Position numbers and translations under genes: made by a program. This document shows, piece after piece, positions 21,390 through 33,500 of a stretch of 64,000 bases of DNA. The first letter of the stretch is position 1; every line of letters begins with the position of its first letter. The stretch comes from Hordeum vulgare subsp. vulgare (lineage: Eukaryota > Streptophyta > Magnoliopsida > Poales > Poaceae), in assembly GCF_904849725.1 (NCBI RefSeq), contig NC_058524.1, positions 351,413,823 through 351,477,822 on the forward strand, given 5' to 3'. The notes under the pieces are model-generated. The model did no database searches. It saw only the letters and a list, made by a program, of their open reading frames with translations, and had not been told where the DNA came from.

Positions 21390-22069
21390 GTGCCTTGTCT
21401 TGTCATTTGTGGTTCGAGCTTTCTGCCAGTAGAGTGCTGCCGAGCGAGGAGGTTGCTGCCGTTTGTGCATGAGTTAGGGTACTAAGGGACCCGTTCTTTA
21501 GTACACCGAAAGAGTGCCACGATTTTAGACCTAATCTTATTACGTTCTCTCTGAATATGAAATTGTTTAGATCCTATCTTGCAAGGTGTATGCACCTACT
21601 AAATTTTATGATCTGCATCCCAAAGGGGACAATAATTGGACTCTTTCCGGAGATTCTCGTAGTATGAGGAGTTCATGTATTTACTATGTGTTAACGCTTT
21701 GTTACGGTTATCTATTAAAAGGAGGCCTTAATATCCTTTAGTTTCCATTAGTATTCCACTCCCACGGTAAGGTAGGACAAAAAATGTCATGCAACTTCTC
21801 ATCGGAAGCATGTATGACTATATACAGATTACATGCCTACATTATATTGGTGAATTGGTGCTAGTTCTATATCGCTCTAGTGTCTAACTTCTACATGAGA
21901 AATGTCATCCATATATATCCATCGGTCATCCACGTGCCTACACTTTACATATACTTATTCTTGCTAAGTTACTACTTCTGCTGCTAGTGTCACTACTGCA
22001 ACAAAATTACTACTATTACAACTAGTACAAAATTGTTGCTATCACTATTACTTTTACTACTATTACTCG
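21390..22069 (+). repeat. Old Athila-type LTR fragment flanking the insertion (unit 1)
   Basis: Apart from the first 80 or so bases, this is related to the LTR at 4300-5928 (aligning with about 4980-5500): shared features include GGGGACAATAA, GAGGAGTTCATGT, TTAAAAGGAG followed by CCTTAATATC, and a CTA/CTG triplet tract. Copies recur in units 2 and 3 at 24738-25416 and 28086-28764. The 3' end of the same LTR reappears at 52577-52752, beyond the Angela insertion. Confidence 0.7.
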
Positions 22070-22151
22070 TGTTGGGGAACGTTGGATGGGAAACAAAAAA
22101 TTGCCTACGCACACGAAGACCTATCATGGTCATGATCATCTACGAGAGGCA
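22070..22151 (-). repeat. 82-bp Angela LTR end, copied by the triplication
   Basis: It begins TGTTGGGGAACGTTG and ends at GAGGCA just before the GATC junction. The same 82-bp piece is at 25417-25498. Both are truncated copies of the LTR that is complete at 28765-30557; the preceding pentamer is ACTCG here and in unit 2, against ACTTG next to the full element. Confidence 0.85.
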
Positions 22152-23120
22152 GATCCTTTATTCTAACAGGCAAAGGTGGTTTCTCAGTGTAAGCACTAGG
22201 AACAATAGGATCATTATAAGCAATGACTTTCTCTTCAACTGGATTGGGTTTAACTACATTGACTTCTATGGGAGGATGATATTTAAACCACTTCTCTTTA
22301 GGGAGATTAATATGAGAAGCAAATGATTCACATAATGAAGCTACTATCTCAGAGTCAAGTCCATGTTTAGCGCTAAAATCACAAAAAGTATTTGTTTCAA
22401 CGAAGGATTTAACGCAATCAAACTTAAGATTCATACCTGACTCCTTACCTTCATCAAACTCCCAATCTTCAGAGTTGTGTTTAATTATTTCCAGTAAATT
22501 CCATTTGAAGTCAATATCTCTATTCATATAAGAACCGGTACAAGAAGTGTCAAGCATGGTGCGATTATCATGAGAAAGCCGAGCATAGAAGTTCTGAATA
22601 ATAATTTCTCTCGAGAGCTCATGGTTGGGGCATGAATATAACATTGACTTAAGCCTCCCCCAAGCTTGAGCAATGCTTTCCCTATCACGGGGCGAAAAAT
22701 TATAAATATAATTCCGATCACGATGTACTAGATGCATAGGATGAAACTTTTGATGAAATTCCAATTTCAATCGGTTGTAGTTCCATGATCCAGTATCATC
22801 ACACAGCCTATACCATGTTAATGCTTTAACCTTCAAAGATAAGGGAAGTCCTTCTTCTTGACCTCATCCTCGGGCAAACCTACAAGCTTAAATAAACCAC
22901 AAACTTCATCTACATAGATTAGATGCAAGTCTGGGTGTGATGTTCCATCTCCTGAATAAGGATTAGCCAATAGTTTCTCTAGCATACCCGAAGGAATTTC
23001 ATAACAAATAATTTCAGTAGGTGCAGCAGGTTGAGGAGCAACTCCTTGTGCTTCCGCTCGAGGTGAATATACCCCGAACAAGCTCCTCAAAGGATTAGTT
23101 TCCATAGTGACAAGTGACAA
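22152..23120 (-). pseudogene. Truncated gag copy, unit 2
   Basis: This is a copy of the gag start (METNPLRSLFGVYSP) through PPIEVNVVKPNPVEE. A two-base loss near 22838 shifts the frame. Downstream, the frame reads through the GATC junction into Angela LTR sequence and stops at 22105, giving a chimeric 243-residue open frame. It lacks protease and pol, so it is a by-product of the duplication. Confidence 0.85.
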
Positions 23121-23211
23121 TAAATTTCAGCACACTATATAAATGTTTCCTTACCAAATTCCACTTACGAAAGGCGCTTCACTCCCCGGCAAAGGCGACA
23201 GAAAAGAGTCT

Positions 23212-24737
23212 TGATGACCCACAAGTGTAGGGGACCTATCGTAGTCCTTTCGATAAGTAAGAGTGTCGAACTCAACGAGGAGCAGAAGGAACTGACAAGT
23301 GGTTTTCAGCAAGGTATTTTGTGCAAGCACTAAAATTATCGGTAACAGATAGTTATGTGATAAGATGATTTGTAGCGAGTAGCAAGTAACAATGGTAACA
23401 AAGGTGCAGCAAAGTGTCCCAATCCCTTTTGTAGCAAGGGACAAGCCTGGACGAACTCTTATAGTAGGTGAAGCGCTCCCTAGGACACATGGGGATTTCT
23501 GTCAAGCTAGTTTGAATCAATTTCATATGATTCGCGTTCGCTACTGTGATTGTTTGATATGTGGGTGGACCAGTGCTTGGGTGCTTCCCTTACTTGGACA
23601 AACATCCCACTTATGATTAACCCCTCTCTCAAGCATCCGCAACTACGAAAGAAGAATTAAGGCAAAGTCTAACCATAGCATTAAACTAGTGGATCCAAAT
23701 CAGCCCCTTACGAAGCAACGCATAAACTAAGGTTTAAGCTTCTGCCACTCTAGCAACCCATCATCTACTTATTACTTCCCAATGCCTTCCTCTAGGCCCA
23801 AATAATGGTGAAGTGTTATGTAGTCGACGTTCACATAACACCACTAGAAGAAAGATAACATACAACGCATCAAAATATTGAACGAATACGAAATTCACAT
23901 GACTACTTATAGCAGGACTTATCCCATGTCCTCAGGAACAAAAGTGACTACTCACAAAGCATAATTATGTTCATGACTAGAGAGGTATTGAATAGCATCA
24001 AAGATCTGAACATATAATCTTGCATCGAGTAATCCAACTAGCATCAACTACAAAGAGTAATTAACACTACTAGCAAACTTACAAGTACCAATAGGAGTCG
24101 CAAGACGGAGATTGGTTACAAGAGATGAACTAGGGTTTGGAGATGAGATGGTGTTGATGAAGATGTTGATGGAGATGAGTCCCCTCCGATGAGAGGAGTG
24201 TTGGTGATGACGATGGCGACGATTTCCCCCTCCGGGAGGGAAATTTCCCCGGCAGGACGGCCCTGCCGGAGCTCTAGATTGGTTCTGCTCAAGTTCCGCC
24301 TCGTGGCGGCGGCGGCTCCTCCCGAAAGATTCGTTCTAATTTTTTCTGGAACGAAACCCTCCATATAGCAAAAGATGAGCGCCGGAGGGGCAACAGGGGC
24401 CCCACAATCCACCCAGGACCGGCCAGGGGGGTAGGCCGGGCCTGGCAGGCTTGTGGCCTCCCGGTGGCTCCCCTCCGGTACTTCTTCCGCCCTAGTATTT
24501 TTCAAAAAATCCAAAATAATTCCTCGTTGATTTTCACGGCTTTTGGAGTTCCGCGGAATAGGTATCTCAAACCTGCTCCCTTTTCAGACCAGAATTCCAG
24601 CTGACAGCATTCTCCATCTTCATGTAAACCTTATAAAATAAGAGAGAAAAGGCATAAGTATTGTACCGTAAAGTGTAATAACAGCCCATAAAGCGGTAAA
24701 TATCAACATAAAAGCATGATGCAACAGGGACGTATCA
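23212..24737 (-). repeat. LTR copy, unit 2
   Basis: This 1526-bp copy of the 5' LTR is followed on the minus strand by its leader and primer-binding site, and flanked on the right by GTGCC like the original. It is a duplicate by tandem amplification, not a separate insertion. Confidence 0.88.
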
Positions 24738-25498
24738 GTGCCTTGTCTTGTCATTTGTGGTTCGAGCTTTCTGCCAGTAGAGTGCTGCCAAGCGAGGAGG
24801 TTGCTGCCGTTTGTGCATGAGTTAGGGTACTAAGGGACCCGTTCTTTAGTACACCGATAGAGTGCCACGATTTTAGACCTAAACTTATTATGTTCTCTCT
24901 GAATATGAAATTGTTTAGATCCTATCTTGCAAGGTGTATGCACCTACTAAATTTTATGATCTGCATCCCAAAGGGGACAATAATTGGACTCTTTCCGGAG
25001 ATTCTCGTAGTATGAGGAGTTCATGTATTCACTATGTGTTAACGCTTTTTTACGGTTATCTATTAAAAGGAGGCCTTAATATCCTTTAGTTTCCATTAGT
25101 ATTCCACTCCCACGGTAAGGTAGGACAAAAAATGTCATGCAATTTCTTATCGGAAGCATGTATGACTATATACAGATTACATGCCTACATTATATTGATG
25201 AATTGGACCTAGTTCTATATCGCTCTAGTGTCTAACTTCTACATGAGAAATGTCATCCATATATATCCATCGGTCATCCACGTGCCTACACTTTACACAT
25301 CTTATTCTTGCTAAGTTACTACTTCTGCTGCTACTGTCACTACTGCAACAAAATTACTACTATTACAACTAGTACAAAATTGTTGCTATCACTATTACTT
25401 TTACTACTATTACTCGTGTTGGGGAACGTTGCATGGGAAACAAAAAAATTCCTACGCACACGAAGACCTATCATGGTGATGATCATCTACGAGAGGCA
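24738..25498. repeat. Old LTR fragment plus Angela end, unit 2
   Basis: Positions 24738-25416 repeat the older LTR fragment of 21390-22069 and 25417-25498 repeat the 82-bp Angela LTR end. No gene is visible. Confidence 0.85.
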
Positions 25499-26468
25499 GA
25501 TCCTTTATTCTAACAGGCAAAGGTGGTTTCTCAATGTAAGCACTAGGAACAATAGGATCATTATAAGCAATCACGTTCTCTTCAACTGGATTGGGTTTAA
25601 CTACATTGACTTCTATGGGAGGATGATATTTAAATCACTTCTATTTAGGGAGATTAATATGGGAAGCAAATGATTCACATAATGAAGCTACTATCTCAGA
25701 GTCAAGTCCATGTTTAGCGCTAAAATCACAAAAAGTATTTGTTTCAACGAAGGATTTAACGCAATCAAACTTAAGATTCATACCTGACTCCTTACCTTCA
25801 TCAAACTCCCAATCTTCAGAGTTGCGTTTAATTCTTTCCAATAAATTCCATTTGAAGTCAATATGTCTATTCATAAAAGAACCGGTACAAGAAGTGTCAA
25901 GCATGGTGCGATTATCATGAGAAAGCCGAGCATAGAAGTTCTGAATAATAATTTCTCTCGAGAGCTCATGGTTGGGGCATGAATATAACATTGACTTAAG
26001 CCTCCCCCAAGCTTGAGCAATGCTTTCCCTATCACGAGGCCAAAAATTATAAATATAATTCCGATCATGATGTACTAGATGCATAGGATAAAACTTTTGA
26101 TGAAATTCCAATTTCAATCGGTTGTAGTTCCATGATCCAGTATCATCACACAGCCTATACCATGTTAATGCTTTAACCTTCAAAGATAAGGGAAATACCT
26201 TCTTCTTGACCTCATCCTCGGGCAAACCTGCAAGCTTAAATAAACCACAAACTTCATCTACATAGATTAGATGCAAGTCTGGGTGTGATGTTCCATCTCC
26301 TGAAAAAGGATTAGCCAATAGTTTCTCTAGCATACCCGAAGGAATTTCATAACAAATAATTTCAGTAGGTGCAGCAGGTTGAGGAGCAACTCCTTGTGCT
26401 TCCGTTCGAGGTGAATATACCCCGAACAAGCTCCTCAAAGGATTAGTTTCCATAGTGACAAGTGACAA
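25499..26468 (-). pseudogene. Truncated gag copy, unit 3
   Basis: The third copy of the gag start is open from 26468 to a stop at 25641 (after ASHINLPK, where the other copies read PKEKWFKY) and is cut at the GATC junction at 25499. It has the same frame as the full element at the site where unit 2 is shifted. Confidence 0.85.
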
Positions 26469-26559
26469 TAAATTTCAGCACACTATATAAATGTTTCCTT
26501 ACCAAATTCCACTTACCAAAGGCGCTTCACTCCCCGGCAAAGGCGACAGAAAAGAGTCT

Positions 26560-28085
26560 TGATGACCCACAAGTGTAGGGGATCTATCATAGTCCTTTCG
26601 ATAAGTAAGAGTGTCGAACTCAACGAGGAGCAGAAGGAACTGACAAGTGGTTTTCAGCAAGGTATTCTGTGCAAGCACTAAAATTATCGCTAACAGATAG
26701 TTATGTGATAAGATGATTCGTAGCGAGTTGCAAGTAACAATAGTAACAAAGGTGCAGCAAAGTGTCCCAATCCCTTTTGTAGCAAGGGACAATCCTGGAC
26801 GAACTCTTATAGTAGGTGATGCGCTCCCTAGGACACATGGGGATTTCTGTTAAGCTAGTTTTCATCAATTTCATATGATTCGCGTTCGCTACTGTGATTG
26901 TTTGATATGTGGGTGGACCAGTGCTTGGGTGCTTCCCTTACTTGGAAAAACATCCCACTTATGATTAACCCCTCTCTCAAGCATCCGGAACTACGAAAGA
27001 GGAATTAAGGCAAAGTCTAACCATAGCATTAAACTAGTGGATCCAAATCAGCCCCTTACGAAGCAACGCATAAACTAAGGTTTAAGCTTCTGTCACTCTA
27101 GCAACCCATCATCTACTTGTTACTTCCGAATGCCTTCCTCTAGGCCCAAATAATGGTGAAGTGTTATGTAGTCGACGTTCACATAACACCACTAGAGGAA
27201 AGATAACATACAACGCATCAAAATATTGAACGAATACGAAATTCACATGACTACTTATAGCAAGACTTATTCCATGTCCTGAGGAACAAAAGTAACTACT
27301 CACAAAGCATAATTATGTTCATGACTAGAGAGGTATTGAATAGCATCAAAGATCTGAACATATAATCTTCCACCGAGTAATCCAACTAGCATCAACTACA
27401 AAGAGTAATTAACACTACTAGCAACCTTACAAGTACCAATAGGAGTCGCGAGACGGAGCTTGGTTACAAGAGATGAACTAGGGTTTGGAGATGAGATGGT
27501 GCTGATGAACATGTTGATGGAGATGAGTCCCCTCCGATGAGAGGAGTGTTGGTGATGACGATGGCGACGATTTCCCCCTCCGGGAGGGAAATTTCCCCGG
27601 CAGGACGGCCCTGCCGGAGCTCCAGATTGGTTCTGGTCAAGTTCCGCCTCGTGGCGGCGGCGGCTCCTCCCGAAAGCTTCGTTCTGATTTTTTCTGGAAC
27701 GAAACCCTCCATATAGCAAAAGATGAGCGCCGGAGGGGCAAAAGGAGGCCCACAATCCACCCAGGACCGGCCAGGGGGGTAGGCCGGGCCTGGCAGGCTT
27801 GTGGCCTCCCGGTGGCTCCCCTCTGGTACTTCTTCCGCCCTAGTATTTTTCAAAAAATCCAAAATAATTCCTTGTTGATTTTCACGGCTTTTGGAGTTGC
27901 GCAGAATAGTTATCTCAAACCTGCTCCCTTTTCAGACCAGAATTCCAGCTGACAGCATTCTCCATCTTCGTGTAAACCTTATAAAATAAGAGAGAAAAGG
28001 CATAAGTATTGCACCGTAAAGTGTAATAACATCCCATTAAGCGGTAAATATCAACATAAAAGCATGATGCAAAATGGACGTATCA
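26560..28085 (-). repeat. LTR copy, unit 3
   Basis: This 1526-bp copy of the Athila-lineage LTR is flanked by leader and primer-binding site on one side and by GTGCC on the other. It is the copy closest to the Angela element. Confidence 0.88.
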
Positions 28086-28764
28086 GTGCCTTGTCTTGTC
28101 ATTTGTGGTTCGAGCTTTCTGCCAGTAGAGTGCTGCCGAGTGAGGAGGTTGCTGCCGTTTGTGCATGAGTTAGGGTACTAAGGGACCCGTTCTTTAGTGC
28201 ACCGATAGGTGCCACGATTTTAGACCTAATCTTATTATGTTCTCTCTGAATATGAAATTGTTTAGATCCTCTCTTGCAAGGTGTATGCACCTACTAAATT
28301 TTATGATCTGCATCCCAAAGGGGACAATAATTGGACTCGTTCCGGAGATTCTCGTAGTATGAGGAGTTCATGTATTCACTATGTGTTAACGCTTTATTAC
28401 GGTTATCTATTAAAAGGAGGCCTTAATATCCTTTAGTTTCCATTAGTATTCCACTCCCACGATAAGGTAGGACAAAAAATGTCATGCAACTTCTTATCGG
28501 AAGCATGTATGACTATATACAGATTACATGCCTACATTATATTGATGAATTGGAGCTAGTTCTATATCGCTCTAGTGTCTAACTTCTACATGAGAAATGT
28601 CATCCATATATATCCATCGGTCATCCACGTGCCTACACTTTACATATACTTATTCTTGCTAAGTTACTACTTCTGCTGCTACTGTCACTACTGCAACAAA
28701 ATTACTACTATTACAACTAGTACAAAATTGTTGCTATCACTATTACTTTTACTACTATTACTTG
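28086..28764 (+). repeat. Old LTR fragment, unit 3, Angela target
   Basis: This copy of the 680-bp old LTR fragment ends in ACTTG (28760-28764), which recurs at 52577-52581 as the target duplication of the Angela element. That identifies unit 3 as the original position of the junction. Confidence 0.85.
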
Positions 28765-30557
28765 TGTTGGGGAATGTTGCATGGGAAACAAAAAATTTCC
28801 TACGCACACGAAGACCTATCATGGTGATAATCATCTACGAGAGGCAGATCGGATTCACATACCCTTGTAGATCACTAAGCGGAAGCGTTAATGAACGCGG
28901 TTGATGTAGTGTTACGTCTTCACAATCCGTCCCACGAACCGTCCCGTGATCCGTCCCACGAACCGTCTCACGATCCGTCCCATGTTCCGTCCCGATCAAG
29001 TGCCAAACGGGCGGCACCTCCGCATTCCGCACACGTACAACTTGATGACGATCTCCGCCTTCTTTATACAGCAAGAGGGGGTGGAGAGGTAGATGAGCTC
29101 TCCAGCACGGCGGTGTGGTGGTGCTGGTGGTGGTGGTGCTATTCCAGAAGGGTTCGCCTAAGCACCGCTGAAACTAGAGGAGAAACGGATCTAGAGAGAG
29201 AGGGCAGCACGTGGCTGTTTTTGGTTGTGTCTAAAACCCTCAAAACCGTTAGTATATATAGGAGGAGAGGAGGGAGAGGGCTGCACCCTAGGGCAGCCTT
29301 CTCTTCCCTTGCGCAAGGGAGAGAGGACGAGTCCTACTCCAATCCTATTTGGAGTAGGATTCCTCCTTTCCACTTGGAAACTCTTTCCACCTTGTTTTTT
29401 TCCTTCTCAAACCTTATGGACCTTAGTGGGAACTTATTCCAGCCCACTAGAGGCTGGTTTATCTCTTCCCAGAGCGCATGAGGTCCCTTGGGGCGTGACA
29501 CCCCTCCCGATGGTCCCCGGCATCCTCCCGACACTCCCGAAACACTACTGATGAACCGAAACTTTTTCGGTGACCAAAACATGACTTCCTATATATCGAC
29601 CTTCATTTCTGGACCATTCCGACGACCCTCGTGACATCCGGGATCTCATTCGGGACTCCGAACAACCTTCGGTCACCAACACATATAACTCAACTATACC
29701 GAAACGTCACCGAACCTTAAGTGTGCAGACCCTGCGGGTTCGAGAACTACGCAGACATGACCTGAGACATTCTCCGGTCAAAAACCAATAGCGGGAGCTG
29801 GATGTCCATATTGGATCCTACATATTCTACGAAGTTCTCTATCGGTTAAACCTCCATGTCAAGGATTCATATAATCCCGTAAACTATTCCCTTTGTCCTT
29901 CGGTATCATACTTGCCCGAGATTCGATCGTCGGCATCTCCATACCTAGTTTGATTTCGTTACAGGCAAGTCTCTTTACTCGTTACGTAATACAAGATCCC
30001 GTGACTAACTCCTTAGTCACGTTGCTTGCAAGGCTTGTTGTGATGTTGTATTACCGAGTGGGCCCCGTGATACCTCTCCGTCACACGGAGTGACAAATCC
30101 CAGTCTTGATACATGCCGACCCAACAGACACCTTTGGAGATACCTGTAGAGCACCTTTATAGTCACCCAGTTACCAGGCATTCCTCCGATGTCTGGGAGT
30201 TGCATGATCTCATGGTCATAGGAATAGATACATTGACATGCAGAAAAACAATAGCAATAAACTGACACGATCATATGCTATGCTTATAGTTTGGGTCTTG
30301 TCCATGACATCATTCTCGTAATGATGTGATCCCGTCATAAAGTGACAACACTTGTCTATGGCCAGGAAACCTTGACCATCTTTGATCATCGAGCTAGTCA
30401 ACTAGGGCTCACTAGGGACAGTGTGTTGTCTATGTATTCACACATGTATTTGAGTTTCCAATCAATACAATTCTAGCATGGATAATAAACGATTATCATG
30501 AACAAGGAAATATAATAATAAACAATTTATTATTGCCTCTAGGGCATATTTCCGACA
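28765..30557 (-). repeat. 3' LTR of the Angela element
   Basis: The 1793-bp LTR has its U3 edge at 30557 (minus strand TGTCGGAAATATGCCC) and U5 edge at 28765. A TATA box on the minus strand (CTATATATAC) lies near 29253-29262. The 12-bp repeat at 28927-28998 lies in the transcribed leader. Confidence 0.9.
28927..28998. repeat. Six 12-bp tandem repeats in the Angela LTR
   Basis: Six units of the type CCGTCCCACGAA follow each other exactly in register. The other LTR keeps six units at 35767-35838 with substitutions. They lie about 250 bases downstream of the TATA box on the minus strand. Confidence 0.85.
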
Positions 30558-30570
30558 GTCTCCCACTTGC
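30558..30570 (-). other. Polypurine tract of Angela
   Basis: The minus strand reads GCAAGTGGGAGAC immediately before the 3' LTR. This is the BARE-type tract. Confidence 0.8.
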
Positions 30571-33500
30571 ACTAGAGTCAATAATCTAGTTCACATCACT
30601 ATGTGATTGTAATGAACCTAACACCCATACAGTTATGGGGTTTGATAATATCTTGCTTCTCATAGAGGTTTTTAGTCAATGGGTCTGAACCTTTCAGATC
30701 CGTGTGTGCTTTACAAATCTCTATGTCATCCTATAGATGCTGCTACCACGCATGATTTGGAACTATTCCAAATGACTGCTCCACTATACGAATCCGGTTT
30801 ACTACTAAGAGTTATTCGAATTAGTGTCAAAGCTTGCATCGACGTAACCCTTTACGACGAACTCTTTCATCACCTCCATAATTGAGAAAAATTCCTTAGT
30901 CCACTAGTTACTAAGGATAACTTTGACTGTTGTTCAGTGATTCAAACTTCGATCACTCTTTGTACCCCTTGATAGACTCATGGCAAAGCACACATCAGTT
31001 GCGGTACACAGCATGGTATACTTTAGAGCCTATGACTAAGGCGTAGGGGACGACCTTCGTCCCATCTCTTTCTTCTGCCGTGGTCGGGTTTTGAGTCTTA
31101 CTCAAATTCACACCTTACAACACAACCAAGAACTCCTTCTTTGGTGATCAATTTTGAACTCCTTCAAAAACTTGTCGAGGTATGCATTTCATTGAAAGTT
31201 CTATTTAGCATTTTGATCTATCTCTATAGATCTTGATGCTTAATGTTCAAGTAGCTCTATCCAGGTTTTCCTTTGAAAAACTCCTTTCAAATAACCTTTT
31301 ATGCTTTCTAGAAATTCTATATTATTTCCGATCAACAATATGTCAACCACATATACTTATAAGAAATTCTATAGTGCTCCCACTCACTTCTTTGGAAATA
31401 CAAGTTTCTCAGAAACTCTGTATAAACCCAAAGCTTTGATCATCACATCAAAGCGCATATCCAACTCCGAGATGCTTACTCCAGTCCTTTAGAAGGATTG
31501 CTAGAGGTTTCATACTTGTTAGCATCCTTAGGATCGATAAAACCTTCTGGTTGTATCACATACAACCTTTCCTCAAGGAAACCATCGAGGAAACAATGTT
31601 TTCACATTCATCTGCAAGATGCAGCAACTGCTAACATAATGCCAACAGAATTTTAGCATCCCTACGAGTGAAAAAGTCTCATCGGAGTCAACTCCTTGAA
31701 CTTGTCGGAAACCTCTTTGCAACAAGTCGAGCTTTCTTAAATGGTGACTTTCACCATCATTGTCTGTCTTCTTTTAAAGATCCATCTATACTTAATAGTC
31801 TTACGATCATCAAGTAGTTCTTCCAAAGTCCACACTTGGTTTTCATACATGGATCCTCTCTTGGATTTCATGGCCTCCAGCCCTTTGCCGGTATCCGGGC
31901 CCACCATTGCTTCTCCATAGCTCAGAGGTTCATTTTTGTTCAACAACATGACCTCCAACATAGGGTTACCGTACCACTCTGTAGCAGTACGTGACCTTGT
32001 CGACCTACGAGGTTTGTAGTAACTAGATCCGAAGCTTAATGATCACTATCATGAGTTTCCACTTCAATTGGTGTAGGCGCCACAGGAACAACTTCCTGTG
32101 TCGTGCTACACACTGGTTGAGGTGATGGTTCTATAACCTCATCAAGTTCCACCACCCTCCCACTCAATTCTTTTGAGAGAAACTTTTTCTCGATAAAGGA
32201 CTCGTTTCTAGAAACAAACACTTTGCTTCTGGATCTGAGATAGGAGGTATACCCAACTGTTTTGGGTGTCCTATGAAGATGCATTTATCCGCTTTGGGTT
32301 CGAGCTTATCATGTTGAAACTTTTCCACATAAGCATCGCATCCCCAAACTTTTAAGAAACACAGCTTAGGTTTCTCCAAACCATAGTTCATACGGTGTCA
32401 TCTCAACGGAATACGTGGTGCCCTATTTAAAGTGAATGCGGTTGTCTCTAATGCATAACCCACAAACGATAGTGGTAGTTCGATAAGAGACATCATAGTA
32501 TGCACCATATCAAATAGGGCGCGGCTATGATCTTCGGACACACCATCACACTATGGTGTTCTAGGTGGCATGAGATGTGAAACAATTTCCACATTTGTCT
32601 TGATTGCGTACCAAACTCGCAACTCAGATATTCGTCTCTATGATCATATCGTAGACATGTTACCCTCTTGTCACGACGATCTTCAACTTCACTCTGAAAC
32701 TACTTTGAACCTTTCAATAATTCAGACGTGTGTTTCATCAAGCAAATACACCAGTATCTACTCAAATTATGTGTGAAGTAAGAACATAACGATATACACT
32801 GCGCGCCTCAGCACTCATTGGACTGCATACATCCAAATGTATTACTTCCAATAAGTTACTTTCTAGTTCCATCTCACTAGAAAACGAGGTCTTCAGTCAT
32901 CTTTCCCATGTGGTATGATTTGCATGTCTCAAGTGATTCAAAATCAAGTGAGTCCAAACGATCCATCTGCATGGAGTTTCTTCATGCGTTTATACCAATA
33001 GGCATGGTTTGCATGTCTCAAACGTTTCAAAAATGAGTGAGTACCAAGATCCATCCGCATGGAGCTTCTTCATGCATTTGTTACCAACATGACTCAAGCA
33101 GCAGTGCCACAAGTAAGTGGTACTACCATTACTACTTTGTATCTTTTGGCATCAATATTATGAACGTGTGTATCAGTATAATCGAGATTCAATAAACCAT
33201 TGAAGGTATTTATTCAAGCAAATAGAACGACCATTATTCTCTTTAAATGAATAATCGTAATGCAATATACACGATCTAATCATTTTCATGCTCAACACAA
33301 ACACCAAATAAAAATTACTTAGGTTTAACACTAATCCCGATGGTAGAGGGAGTGTGCGATGTTTGATCACATCAACCTTGGAAACACTTCCAACACATAT
33401 CATCACCTTGCCTTTAGCTAGTCTCCGTTTATTCCGTAGCTTTTATTTTGAGTTACTAACACTTAGCAACTGAACCGGTATCTAATACCCTCGTGCTACT

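Larger units (their letters stand above)
18798..28846. repeat. Tandem triplication of a 3.35-kb mixed segment
   Basis: Three units lie head to tail: 18798-22151 (3354 bp), 22152-25498 (3347 bp) and 25499-28846 (3348 bp). Each consists of the 5' part of the Athila gag, its leader, one LTR, 680 bp of older LTR sequence, and the first 82 bp of an Angela LTR. Both internal junctions fuse gag and Angela LTR at the same GATC tetramer, which is present in the gag (18798-18801) and in the Angela LTR (28847-28850). The units are nearly identical, with scattered substitutions and small indels. Confidence 0.92.

Noticed and set aside
23212..28085. LTR copies at 23212 and 26560 as separate retrotransposon insertions
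   Set aside because: Their flanks on both sides repeat those of the first LTR exactly, so they arose by segment duplication.
28891..29481. 196-codon plus-strand frame and its counterparts near 35725-36654
   Set aside because: They lie antisense within Angela LTRs and arise from the 12-bp repeat and GC-rich leader; not genes.
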